This document shows positions 14,082 through 20,817 of a DNA stretch of 20,817 nt, piece after piece. Below the pieces are notes generated by a model. That model was not told where the DNA came from, did no database searches, and worked only from the letters and a program-made list of their open reading frames with translations. Position 1 is the stretch's first letter. Each line of letters begins with the position of its first letter. The translations under genes were made by a program, and so were the position numbers. The DNA comes from JAFGPJ01 sp964439135 (GTDB lineage: Bacteria > Planctomycetota > Phycisphaerae > Sedimentisphaerales > Anaerobacaceae): assembly GCA_964439135.1 (NCBI GenBank), contig CAYTNN010000063.1, positions 1 through 20,817 of the forward strand, given 5' to 3'.

Positions 14082-15292
14082 TGTTCAAAGACGAAGCCGA
14101 TTTTGAAAAAGTCGTTGGTCGGCTGAATATCGATACCGAGCCGAACCCGGCGCATCGCGAAAACCTTCGCCGGCAGATGCTCTCTGTCTTCAACCAGGCC
14201 GAACAGGAATCCGCAACCCGGATAATCGTCTTTCGAACATTAAGGAATTTAATCATGAAAAGTCCAATTACAAAAATAGCCGCAGCGGCGGTAATAATTA
14301 TAGCAGTTCTTATCGGTTTGAATATTGTGGGAACTTCCACCCCAGCTTTTGCCGAGATCGTTAAGCCTTTCCTTACCGCTCGTACTGCTTCATTTAAGAT
14401 GACGATGGAAGTCGAGAGCGTACCGACACAAACCTTCGATTGTTTGTACGCCGAACCTATCCGGATGCGTCAGACGAATCACGAACAAGGTGCAATCGTC
14501 ATCAGCGATTTTCAGCAGGGTAAGATAGTTACTCTCATGCCGGCACAGAACAAAGCTATGATTGTTGAATTGGAAAACATGCCAGAAGATCAGGGTAAGT
14601 TTAATATGTTCAGCGAAATCAGAAAACACATTCAGGAAGCTCAGCAAACCCAGGACGAGTCGGTACAGTTCCTGGGTGAGAAAAAAATTAACGGCCTGAC
14701 GGTTATCGGGTATCACGTTCAGAAACCTGCTGTCGATATCACCGTCTGGGCTGACCCGCAGACTAAACTCCCTGTAGAAATGACAAATACATCAGGGCCT
14801 ACAACCTACACAATGACTGACATTGTTTTTAACGTCGAATTAGACGAGTCGCTCTTTAGTTTGGAGATACCGGAGGGATACACCATCCGAACCATGCAAG
14901 TTGACGCCTCTAAGCCAACGGAAAAGGACCTGATCGAGTTGTTCCGTATATGGGCCGAGCACATGGATGGCAATTTACCTTCAGTTCTGGATCTGAATGC
15001 TACGATGGAATTTGTAAAGTATCAGCAAAAGAAAATGAAGGAAAAAGGCCAAGAGCCATCTGAGGAAAGTGTACTGGAACTGCAAAAGACCATTATGAGA
15101 ATGGGACGGGGTGCAGTCTTCGTTCAGCAACTACCCACCGAAAGCGATTGGCACTATACCGGCAAGGATGTAAAATTCGGTGATGCTGAGAAGCCGATAT
15201 TCTGGTACCGGCCAGAAGGCTCCAAAACTTATCGAGTCATTTATGGAGACTTGAGCATCAAATCTGTGGCACTGGAAAATCTGCCGCAATAG
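14081..15292 (+). CDS. Membrane-anchored protein with LolA-like outer domain, probable sigma-factor partner
   Basis: The product has 403 residues and starts at an ATG overlapping the sigma-factor stop, with GGAG seven bases upstream. Residues 1-60 are a charged cytoplasmic segment with NPAHRENLRRQML. Residues 66-84 (AAAAVIIIAVLIGLNIVG) are one transmembrane helix, and AFA at 89-91 follows. The outer part (92-403) has beta-rich segments such as TARTASFKMTMEVES, VTVWADPQTKLPVEM-like strands and LFSLEIPEGYTI. These recall outer-membrane lipoprotein-sorting (LolA/LolB-like) folds, which are common after planctomycete ECF genes. No HxxxCxxC anti-sigma zinc motif is present. Gene order and topology suggest it senses the envelope and controls the upstream sigma factor, but this is inference. 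A second in-frame start with its own ribosome site lies at 14255. Confidence 0.7.
   Translation: MFKDEADFEKVVGRLNIDTEPNPAHRENLRRQMLSVFNQAEQESATRIIVFRTLRNLIMKSPITKIAAAAVIIIAVLIGLNIVGTSTPAFAEIVKPFLTARTASFKMTMEVESVPTQTFDCLYAEPIRMRQTNHEQGAIVISDFQQGKIVTLMPAQNKAMIVELENMPEDQGKFNMFSEIRKHIQEAQQTQDESVQFLGEKKINGLTVIGYHVQKPAVDITVWADPQTKLPVEMTNTSGPTTYTMTDIVFNVELDESLFSLEIPEGYTIRTMQVDASKPTEKDLIELFRIWAEHMDGNLPSVLDLNATMEFVKYQQKKMKEKGQEPSEESVLELQKTIMRMGRGAVFVQQLPTESDWHYTGKDVKFGDAEKPIFWYRPEGSKTYRVIYGDLSIKSVALENLPQ
14242..14257 (+). promoter_or_regulatory. Internal ribosome site and start before the TM segment
   Basis: AAGGA (14242-14246) is eight bases before an in-frame ATG (14255-14257), which encodes M59 of the membrane protein. 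From there MKSPITKIAAAAVIIIAVLI...PAFA would read as a complete signal peptide, so a shorter exported form without the cytoplasmic segment could be made. Confidence 0.4.
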
Positions 15293-15315
15293 CCAACTCA
15301 TTTAATCTTGCTATA

Positions 15316-15350
15316 ACAAGCCGGGCTGGTTTAGCCCGGCTTGTTTATGA
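15316..15350 (+). terminator. Intrinsic terminator after the sigma/LolA-like pair
   Basis: A perfect 12-bp stem, ACAAGCCGGGCT (15316-15327) / AGCCCGGCTTGT (15333-15344), with a five-base GGTTT loop is followed by a short T-rich tract. It starts 24 bases after the stop codon and would end the sigma-factor operon. Confidence 0.8.
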
Positions 15351-15469
15351 ATTTCACAACAAAATCTGTCGGAAAATACATTTTGTCTATATCAAAATAT
15401 CTCCGACTATCGTCATACATAATAGCAGCAATAAATTATTTCCATATCAGGCACATAAGGAGCACAATT

Positions 15470-15942
15470 ATGAAAAGCTTGATTATTAAACTAACAGCCA
15501 TTGGTATTATTGTCGTTATCATTTTTGGCCTTTATTACTGCAAGCCGTTCAACTCAACAGTCAAAGTTACCAATCCGCATGAAATAGTCGGAACATCACC
15601 CGCAACGACTCCTAAATTAGTCCCGCTCGACATCAAAATACCCAAACCTATGTTCATAACAGGGCCTCGTAGCATAGATGTGCCAAATCTGGAGAAACAA
15701 TCCGGCAAACCTCGCCCACCTTTTATGGCACCTGAAGGGACAAAAAACGTCGCGCTGGGAAAAACAGTTTTCAGTACTGACAATAATCCCATCACAGGTA
15801 ACATAGAAATGATCACCGATGGAGACAAAGAAGCCGCCAAAGGCAGCTATGTGGAATTAGGCCCATTTTTACAGCACATCACTATCGACCTTGAAGCCAG
15901 ACATAATATTTATGCTATTGTAATATGGCACTACCATAGGCA
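15470..15942 (+). CDS. Membrane-anchored discoidin-like (F5/8 type C) protein, 3' end lost in gap
   Basis: The 157 visible residues begin at an ATG with AAGGAG seven bases upstream. Residues 1-23 (MKSLIIKLTAIGIIVVIIFG...) form an N-terminal membrane anchor. The YYC after it does not fit a lipobox well. A proline-rich linker follows, then from about residue 92 NVALGKTVFSTDNNPITGN, ITDGDKEAAKGSYVELG and HITIDLEARHNIYAIVIWHYHR. These are the first strands of a discoidin/F5-8C-type carbohydrate-binding fold. The protein runs into the N gap, so its C-terminus and any further domain are unknown. An apparent continuous frame across the gap to 16156 is false, because the right side encodes a repressor in another frame. 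Confidence 0.7.
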
Positions 15943-16042
15943 NNNNNNNNNNNNNNNNNNNNNNNNNNNNNNNNNNNNNNNNNNNNNNNNNNNNNNNNNN
16001 NNNNNNNNNNNNNNNNNNNNNNNNNNNNNNNNNNNNNNNNNN
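15943..16042. other. 100-N scaffold gap inside coding DNA
   Basis: A run of exactly 100 N with unrelated flanks. The left flank is mid-domain in a discoidin-like gene and the right flank is the last third of a BlaI-type gene. The missing DNA must hold the end of one and the start of the other, so the real gap is probably several hundred bases and the 100 N is a placeholder. Confidence 0.95.
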
Positions 16043-16184
16043 ACTGCTGGACCAGTCATTCGACGGCGCAATGGGTCCGCTCATGCACTTTATGCTGCAG
16101 GAACAAAAGCTAAACGCCAGGCAGAAAAAAGAACTTATCGAAATCCTTGGAAATGAAAGCGAGAAAACAGGAGAAATAAAATGA
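16043..16184 (+). CDS. BlaI/MecI/CopY-family transcriptional repressor, 5' end lost in gap
   Basis: Only the last 46 residues remain, from L at 16044: LLDQSFDGAMGPLMHFMLQ through KLNARQKKELIEIL. This matches the C-terminal dimerisation region of BlaI/MecI repressors, where a SFDGS-like motif and an acidic/basic helix follow the winged helix. Family members are about 120-130 residues, so roughly 75-80 residues with the DNA-binding domain are missing into the gap. The TGA overlaps the ATG of the M56 protease gene (ATGA), the standard BlaI-BlaR1 coupling. In the family, the repressor blocks its own operon until proteolysis is triggered by the membrane protease. Its operator would lie in the missing sequence or upstream. 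Confidence 0.85.
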
Positions 16185-19100
16185 TCGAACAAATCAATCA
16201 CATCGCAGAATTGTGGTGGAGCGGGGCGACAGCCATGTTCTGGCAGGTCGGTGTCCTGATAATACTGATTGGCTGCGTCGATTTAATCATTCGAAGATGG
16301 GCCTGGCCGCAGCTAAGATATGCCCTATGGCTGATGGTACTTCTCAAGCTTGTCCTGCCGCCCACGATTTATCTGTCAACCAGCATCACGTCCAGACTGC
16401 AACCTTTGGCCAGCCAGATAGTGGCCAAAGAAATCCACCGGGAGAATCTGAACACAACAACAGCAATGATACTCGCACATCTTGAAACTGCTACAGCCGA
16501 ACCTGCAATTGTAGCGACATCTTCCCGCGATACTGTCACTGAGCGGCAGCCGGTACTTGTTTTTATCGGTTCCGAAAATGTCGCCGGCGAATCTTTGAAT
16601 GCAGCTTCTGTCAAACCGATCTGGCAGGCATACGTGATGGCAATATGGCTGGCGGGAATGTTCGTACTGGGCGGCTGGCTTATTATCAAATTGCTCCATT
16701 TGCGCAAAGAAGACTACCAGCTTGCAAGAACAACATCGCTTCCGGAATCCTTTTATAACTCAATAGCTCGATGCGCTAAAAGTCTGGAACTTCGCCGGCT
16801 CCCGAAGGTGGTACTGACTCGAAGAGTGGCATGTCCGGCTGTCTTCGGTACTATCCGGCCGGTGCTGCTTATGCCCGTCGGATACCTAAGCAAGATGACA
16901 CGCAGGGACACTGAGAATATGCTTCTCCACGAGCTGGCTCATATCAAAAGGGGCGACCTGTGGGTGCATAGTTTCTATATGCTGCTGCAGGTTGTTTACT
17001 GGTATAACCCGCTGCTGTGGCTCGTCCGCAGCCAGATGCACCACCTGCGCGAGTTGTGCTGTGATGCTACTGTCGCGAGACTCCTGAAGGAAAGAATAAG
17101 CGAATACCGCCAAACGCTGATCGACGTGGCGCGGAGATTCTTAACAAAACCCACAGAGCCAGGCCTCGGTCTGCTCGGACTCTTCGAAGATTCCAACCGT
17201 TTGCTCGTTAGACTGAACTGGCTCAAAAAAGAAACCTGGAGGTACCAAAAAATGAAAAAATTAACAATCATTACTACAATTGTCCTCATGCTCGCCTTTG
17301 TTCTTCCCATGGCTCAGGCACAGGATAAAGCCTCAAGCGAAGCCAACAGTGCCGACTCAATACAAGCCGAAGAACAGCCATCGCAGAGCACGAAGACCAC
17401 TGAAATCGAACAAGTACAACAGCAGAACCAGGAAGATTTGTCACAAAACCTGCGGGAGCTTGAAGTCCGGCTACAGCAACTCCAGATCGAAAAACAGCAT
17501 CTCGAAAAAGAACTTCAAGCGCTGGCGCAAGCCAGACACGCCGAAGATCAGGCTGCACAGGCCACAATTAAGGCCAAAGAGGCAAAAAACAAGGCGGGAA
17601 AGGCTTCAAAGGAGGCCGAAAAAGCGAAAGACAAGGCGTCAAAGGCAAAGGCTTCCGCCGATGCCCACAAGGTCGAAGTTGATGCGAAACACATGGAGCA
17701 ATTGGCTAAGCAAATGGAAGCCTGGGCCAAGCGATATGAAGCACAGGTCAACACTAATGAATTCAAACAATGGCAGAAAGAGATGGAACTGTGGGCCAAA
17801 GAATTCGCCGAGGCACACCAGAATGCCAAATCAAGCGGCGATGTTTTCACACCGGCTCCCAAACCCCGCCCAATGCCTGTAATGCCGCCGATGCCCCCTA
17901 TGCCCCCTATGCCCCCTATGCCCCCTATGCCTGCTGATGTTGTTGCCCCGAACTTTGCAGCACTGGTTCCGCCGCAGCCTCCGAAGGCGGTCGCTCTAAA
18001 GGCCACACCACCCAAACCTATGGCACCCACTTCTAAGATGCCGGCGGTTAGTACTCCCGCCAAAATCGCCGGGCCGGCTCCAGTCCTGCCAAACACGACG
18101 GGCACCAAAAGTAAATCGACTCGAAATATCGAGGTCAAGAAAGACAAGGACGGCAAGTATATAGCCACTACAGAGATGAACTTCGTCTCAAAGGTGCAGC
18201 CCGGCAGCCCCTTCGTCGTCAGAAACAGCCTCGGCAATATTTCCCTGCAATCCAGCAAAGATAGTACCTGTGATGTCAAGGCCGTCATTCGGGGAAAGGC
18301 CAAAACCGACACCGAAGTCCGCGCGATGGTCGAACAGGTGTCAATGAATATTAACTCATCGGATGAGGGATACTATCTCAAACCGGTTAAACAGAACGGC
18401 GATGAGCGGAACGATCTAAGCGTAGATTTTCACATAACAGTACCGCTCGGTGTCCTTTCGGACGTAAAAACCGATCTGGGAAATATCGAGATATCTAATC
18501 TCGAAGGAAACGTCAAGGCAGTTACGGATTTGGGCTCTATCAAAGCCGTAAACACAACAGGAAACATCGAGCTGTTCACAAAGTTAGGTGATATCGAGTT
18601 TATTGCGCCGAAGAATCTGTCCGCTAAGCTCCAGGCCCAAACGGAAATGGGATCCATCAAGAGCGACCTACCCCTCAATATCGACAAGACCGACATGTTC
18701 AAGCGCAAGGCGGAAGGAACCATCGGTACCGGGCAAGACAGTATTCGCCTGACAACTGATATGGGATCGATTCGCATTGGAACACAATCTCAAAGCTCCT
18801 CCGGCGATAATCCAAAAAAAGTAATTCTACCGAAAGAAGTCAAACAAAATAGTACCGGCAATCTGGCTATAACACAGTCCATCTCAAACGCGGGATCGTC
18901 GAAGATTATCAGCACCGTTCAATCCGTCAAGGAAGAAAAGCAAGGCAATCACTCCGTCATCAAGCGTATCGAGACGATGGCCACTCCGCTGGCGCCCGGA
19001 TCGGTGCTGGATATCACTAACGAAGACGGCACCATCACCATCCAGGGTTCGGAGACGGGCCAATGTCTGGTCAACTCCATCTTAACGATCAGGGCCCCCT

Positions 19101-19918
19101 CAATAGAGGCGGCAAGGGATCTGTCCAGGAAAGTATCCCTGGACACAACAGCCGGCAGCAAGAAGCTGGCTTTGAAAGCTGTTTATCCTCGTAATATCCC
19201 CCCTAACCACTCACATCAGATGGATTTACAAATTACCCTTCCCCGCAATACAAGTATAACGCTGCATAAAGAGGATGGCAATATTCAGATTAGGAACCTC
19301 GAAGGACAGATCGAAATCGGCACCGAAAACGGGGATATCCTGTGCGAAAATGTCATGGCGGATGTTCGTCTTGTTTCTGAGGATGGGAACGTCAACATCA
19401 AGAAGTGTCGTTTAACCAATCTCAATATCAAGAAAGAGGATGGGAATATCCATTGCGATGATATCAGCGGCAACTGTGACATTTCGCTCGAGGACGGCGA
19501 TGTGACGATAAGCTACGATGAAACCAAGGCCGAAAATTGTACGTGCATCGTACGCGGTGAAGATGGTAACATTAAAATCAGCAGGGGCACATTCGCCAAA
19601 TGTCAGGTGGATAGGGAGAGCGGGACGATTGATTGTGACAATGTGAGGGGCAATCTTGACCTCAAGCTGCATGAGGGCCAAGTGGTCGTGGATTATGCCG
19701 ACAACGTGCCCGAAAGCTGCTCGATCAACGTACAGATTGAAGAAGGAGGCATACGGCTATCAGCTCCCAGTAAGATATTTCCCGCTGATGGTCCATCTAC
19801 GGCGAAAAGGATAGATAAGGGAGCCGAGTGGACAACCAAGGCCGGTACGCCCAGCGGCGGCACTCACACCGTATCCCTCCGAGTAGATGAAGGCTCTGTG
19901 AAAGTGGAGAAACGATAG
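16181..19918 (+). CDS. BlaR1-like M56 metalloprotease fused to coiled coil, Met-Pro-Pro repeat and two DUF4097-like domains
   Basis: The product has 1245 residues. The ATG overlaps the repressor stop and has AGGAG seven bases upstream. TM helices lie near 22-38, 45-65 and 148-171. The gluzincin site is LLHELAHIKRGD with H250-E251-x-x-H254, and E291 in RELCCD is the probable third zinc ligand, so the protease looks active. A further hydrophobic helix (359-378) ending AQA leads outside the membrane in BlaR1 topology. Residues about 400-560 are a Gln/Ala/Lys-rich coiled coil, and 565-585 are MPP repeats. The first DUF4097-like region (about 668-870) turns on LGNI/LGSI/MGSI. The second (about 940-1200) turns on EDGNI/EDGNV and carries ten cysteines. 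BlaR1 normally ends in a penicillin-binding sensor; none is present, so the beta-repeat region is the likely sensor. The ligand is unknown. Confidence 0.85.
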   Translation: MIEQINHIAELWWSGATAMFWQVGVLIILIGCVDLIIRRWAWPQLRYALWLMVLLKLVLPPTIYLSTSITSRLQPLASQIVAKEIHRENLNTTTAMILAHLETATAEPAIVATSSRDTVTERQPVLVFIGSENVAGESLNAASVKPIWQAYVMAIWLAGMFVLGGWLIIKLLHLRKEDYQLARTTSLPESFYNSIARCAKSLELRRLPKVVLTRRVACPAVFGTIRPVLLMPVGYLSKMTRRDTENMLLHELAHIKRGDLWVHSFYMLLQVVYWYNPLLWLVRSQMHHLRELCCDATVARLLKERISEYRQTLIDVARRFLTKPTEPGLGLLGLFEDSNRLLVRLNWLKKETWRYQKMKKLTIITTIVLMLAFVLPMAQAQDKASSEANSADSIQAEEQPSQSTKTTEIEQVQQQNQEDLSQNLRELEVRLQQLQIEKQHLEKELQALAQARHAEDQAAQATIKAKEAKNKAGKASKEAEKAKDKASKAKASADAHKVEVDAKHMEQLAKQMEAWAKRYEAQVNTNEFKQWQKEMELWAKEFAEAHQNAKSSGDVFTPAPKPRPMPVMPPMPPMPPMPPMPPMPADVVAPNFAALVPPQPPKAVALKATPPKPMAPTSKMPAVSTPAKIAGPAPVLPNTTGTKSKSTRNIEVKKDKDGKYIATTEMNFVSKVQPGSPFVVRNSLGNISLQSSKDSTCDVKAVIRGKAKTDTEVRAMVEQVSMNINSSDEGYYLKPVKQNGDERNDLSVDFHITVPLGVLSDVKTDLGNIEISNLEGNVKAVTDLGSIKAVNTTGNIELFTKLGDIEFIAPKNLSAKLQAQTEMGSIKSDLPLNIDKTDMFKRKAEGTIGTGQDSIRLTTDMGSIRIGTQSQSSSGDNPKKVILPKEVKQNSTGNLAITQSISNAGSSKIISTVQSVKEEKQGNHSVIKRIETMATPLAPGSVLDITNEDGTITIQGSETGQCLVNSILTIRAPSIEAARDLSRKVSLDTTAGSKKLALKAVYPRNIPPNHSHQMDLQITLPRNTSITLHKEDGNIQIRNLEGQIEIGTENGDILCENVMADVRLVSEDGNVNIKKCRLTNLNIKKEDGNIHCDDISGNCDISLEDGDVTISYDETKAENCTCIVRGEDGNIKISRGTFAKCQVDRESGTIDCDNVRGNLDLKLHEGQVVVDYADNVPESCSINVQIEEGGIRLSAPSKIFPADGPSTAKRIDKGAEWTTKAGTPSGGTHTVSLRVDEGSVKVEKR
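17238..17254 (+). promoter_or_regulatory. Internal ribosome site and start inside the M56 fusion gene
   Basis: GGAGG (17238-17242) lies nine bases before an in-frame ATG (17252-17254) encoding M358. The sequence from M358, MKKLTIITTIVLMLAFVLP with MAQA after it, is a textbook signal peptide. The arrangement would allow separate production of an 888-residue exported DUF4097 protein. Confidence 0.45.
17873..17935 (+). repeat. 9-bp tandem repeat encoding Met-Pro-Pro
   Basis: Four perfect copies of ATGCCCCCT (17891-17926) are flanked by variant units (ATGCCTGTA, ATGCCGCCG, ATGCCTGCT). They encode an extended MPP linker at residues 565-585 between the coiled coil and the first beta-repeat domain. 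Copy-number change would keep the frame. Confidence 0.85.
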
Positions 19919-19939
19919 AACAATCACCAGGCAATCTGC

Positions 19940-19980
19940 GCCGGAGGCCTCGCCCGCGTTTGAAGATGCGGCGAGACTCC
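19940..19980. repeat. Interrupted hairpin after the M56 fusion gene
   Basis: GGAG-GC-CTCGCC and a following CGC pair with GCG, GGCGAG-A-CTCC across a loop of about ten bases, giving a long interrupted stem about 25 bases past the stop codon. It has no T-tract and may add RNA stability ahead of the true terminator. Confidence 0.35.
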
Positions 19981-20052
19981 AAGCTCAAACCAAGGCCAGA
20001 GATTTCAATGTCATTTTAGGACCCCTCCTTCAAAGGCGTCCACCGATAGGGG

Positions 20053-20087
20053 AAGCCGGGTTCATCCAGCCCGGCTTTTTTCTTTTG
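20053..20087 (+). terminator. Intrinsic terminator of the BlaI/M56 operon
   Basis: AAGCCGGG (20053-20060) pairs with CCCGGCTT (20070-20077) across a nine-base loop and runs into a long T-rich tail broken by one C. It separates the M56 gene from the next sigma factor. The stem has the same AAGCCGGG/CCCGGCTT core as the terminator at 15316. Confidence 0.85.
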
Positions 20088-20204
20088 CTTGCCGGGGCAA
20101 TCGTACAATCTTCTATCATTTTTCCCCTTTTTTCTGTCGCAAATCCGTCGAATCCCGCACTATATAGCGAGAATAGAAATTCTTTGAGAATTTGAGGTGC
20201 TAAG

Positions 20205-20747
20205 ATGTCTGAGAATGACAAATACTATGTTGAGCGATGTTTGGATGGCCATCCGGACGATTATCGCTACCTTGTGCGACGCTATCAGGGGGTCTTGTTA
20301 GCCAACCTGGCCGGCAAGTTGGGCAGCAGAGACCGTGCTGAAGAAGCCGCACAGGAGGCACTCGTAAGGGCCTATTTCAATATGGGCAAACTCAGAAAGC
20401 CGGATTCCTTCTTTTCCTGGCTGCTCGGAATCGCCGACAACGTCGCGAAAGAGCACGAAAGAAAAGAACAAATCCAACGCCAGCGAGAAATCGTCCGCTC
20501 ATTCTCAGAAGAATCTTCCGGCACCGAACTGTCTCAGGATTATGCACTCGAATCGGCAATCGCCGAGCTGCCCGAGGCATACAGGAAAGTCATCCTGCTG
20601 CGATACTACGGCGGGCATTCCTGCAACCAGATCGCAGAGCAGCTCGATATGCCGCTGGGCACAGTAACAAAAACATTATCACGGGCCTATGCCATGCTGC
20701 GCGAATCGCTGCAGCAGCAAAAGCAAGCAGAAGTTTATGAGGTGTAA
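20205..20747 (+). CDS. ECF-type RNA polymerase sigma factor (second)
   Basis: The 180-residue product has region 2 as YRYLVRRYQGVLLANLAGKL, DRAEEAAQEALVRAYFNMGKL and SFFSWLLGIADNVAKEHERK. Region 4 is LPEAYRKVILLRYYGGHSCNQIAEQLDMPLGTVTKTLSRAYAMLRE, a clear helix-turn-helix. The ATG has GAGG seven bases upstream, and the length is normal for ECF factors. It is not close to the first sigma factor at 13512: the linker and region 2 motifs differ. It is followed after two bases by a gene starting like a zinc-finger anti-sigma factor, the classical ECF/anti-sigma pair. The upstream 19919-20204 spacer contains only a hairpin and a terminator, so this gene has its own promoter, which I could not identify. 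Confidence 0.93.
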   Translation: MSENDKYYVERCLDGHPDDYRYLVRRYQGVLLANLAGKLGSRDRAEEAAQEALVRAYFNMGKLRKPDSFFSWLLGIADNVAKEHERKEQIQRQREIVRSFSEESSGTELSQDYALESAIAELPEAYRKVILLRYYGGHSCNQIAEQLDMPLGTVTKTLSRAYAMLRESLQQQKQAEVYEV

Positions 20748-20749
20748 CA

Positions 20750-20817
20750 ATGAATTGCGAAGAATCAAAAGAACTATTGGTCGCATACGTCGAAGGACTC
20801 CTTGAGGACTCCGAACA
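20750..20817 (+). CDS. Probable anti-sigma factor, N-terminus only
   Basis: The window ends after 22 codons, MNCEESKELLVAYVEGLLED and two more. The ATG has GAGG seven bases upstream and starts two bases after the sigma-factor stop. A Cys at position 3, then ESKELLVAYVEGLL, matches the opening helix of many zf-HC2 anti-sigma factors, whose HxxxCxxC motif would come next but lies outside the window. Identification rests on this short match and gene position. Confidence 0.6.
   Translation, partial: MNCEESKELLVAYVEGLLEDSE

Noticed and set aside
15341..16156. A single 271-codon protein crossing the second N gap
   Set aside because: It is a chimera through N bases. The ribosome site supports a start at 15470, and the right side is coding for a BlaI C-terminus in another frame.
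17280..17882. A 200-codon Arg/Lys/Pro-rich frame on the plus strand, in another frame of the same region
   Set aside because: It is an off-frame reading of the Lys/Ala-rich coiled coil with low-complexity composition and no ribosome site.
17548..18312. A 254-codon Ala/Gly-rich frame on the minus strand inside the M56 fusion gene
   Set aside because: It is a shadow of the repetitive coiled-coil and MPP coding sequence (for example GIGG repeats opposite MPP), with no start signal.
1..20817. tRNA, rRNA or CRISPR array
   Set aside because: No cloverleaf-like segment, rRNA signature or regularly spaced repeat/spacer array was seen. The 9-mer triplet at 12967 has one-base spacers and is not CRISPR.

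Overview
The window looks like a scaffold from a metagenome-assembled planctomycete, most likely class Phycisphaerae. The main clues are a large secreted beta-helix protein with planctomycete-style 'TYYWRIDE...GDVWSF' domains, sigma-factor genes followed directly by membrane-anchored partners with MKSxIxK-type membrane cassettes, and a BlaI/M56 pair whose sensor half carries DUF4097-like repeats. This assignment is inferred from gene content, with no marker gene or database search behind it. Two 100-N runs (13123-13222 and 15943-16042) are scaffold gaps.

Left half (66-9005, all minus strand): housekeeping metabolism. In transcription order, right to left, the genes are gap, pgk, rpe, accD, then after about 310 bp rhaT and a uroporphyrinogen-decarboxylase-family gene, then hisC, hisB and ispF. 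They cover lower glycolysis, a pentose-phosphate epimerase, fatty-acid initiation, sugar uptake, histidine synthesis and isoprenoid synthesis. Most junctions carry short palindromic repeats. Three copies of a hairpin ending GGGGCTAAATR lie between gap/pgk, pgk/rpe and rpe/accD. A double-hairpin element lies between hisC and hisB and supplies the hisC stop codon. A 211-bp element with TGTCATTGCGAG/CTCGCAATGACA ends lies between accD and rhaT.

Middle (9006-13511): a divergent promoter region drives gap leftward and a 1062-codon secreted beta-helix protein rightward. About 950 bp of repeat-rich, apparently gene-free DNA follows. It contains the first N gap, whose flanks are an identical 55-mer, suggesting the gap is an assembly artefact.

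Right half (13512-20817, all plus strand): regulation and envelope sensing. An ECF sigma factor overlaps by 1 bp a one-TM protein with a LolA-like outer domain, and a terminator follows. Next come a discoidin-like anchored protein cut by the second gap, the last 46 residues of a BlaI/MecI-type repressor, and, overlapping it by ATGA, a 1245-residue M56 (BlaR1-like) protease. That protease is fused to a coiled coil, a Met-Pro-Pro repeat and two DUF4097-like beta-repeat domains. After a terminator come a second ECF sigma factor and the first 22 codons of a probable anti-sigma factor.

The candidate novel system is the BlaI/M56-DUF4097 locus. It looks like a repressor/antirepressor pair in which the beta-lactam sensor domain of BlaR1 is replaced by tandem beta-solenoid domains, one with a regular cysteine ladder.
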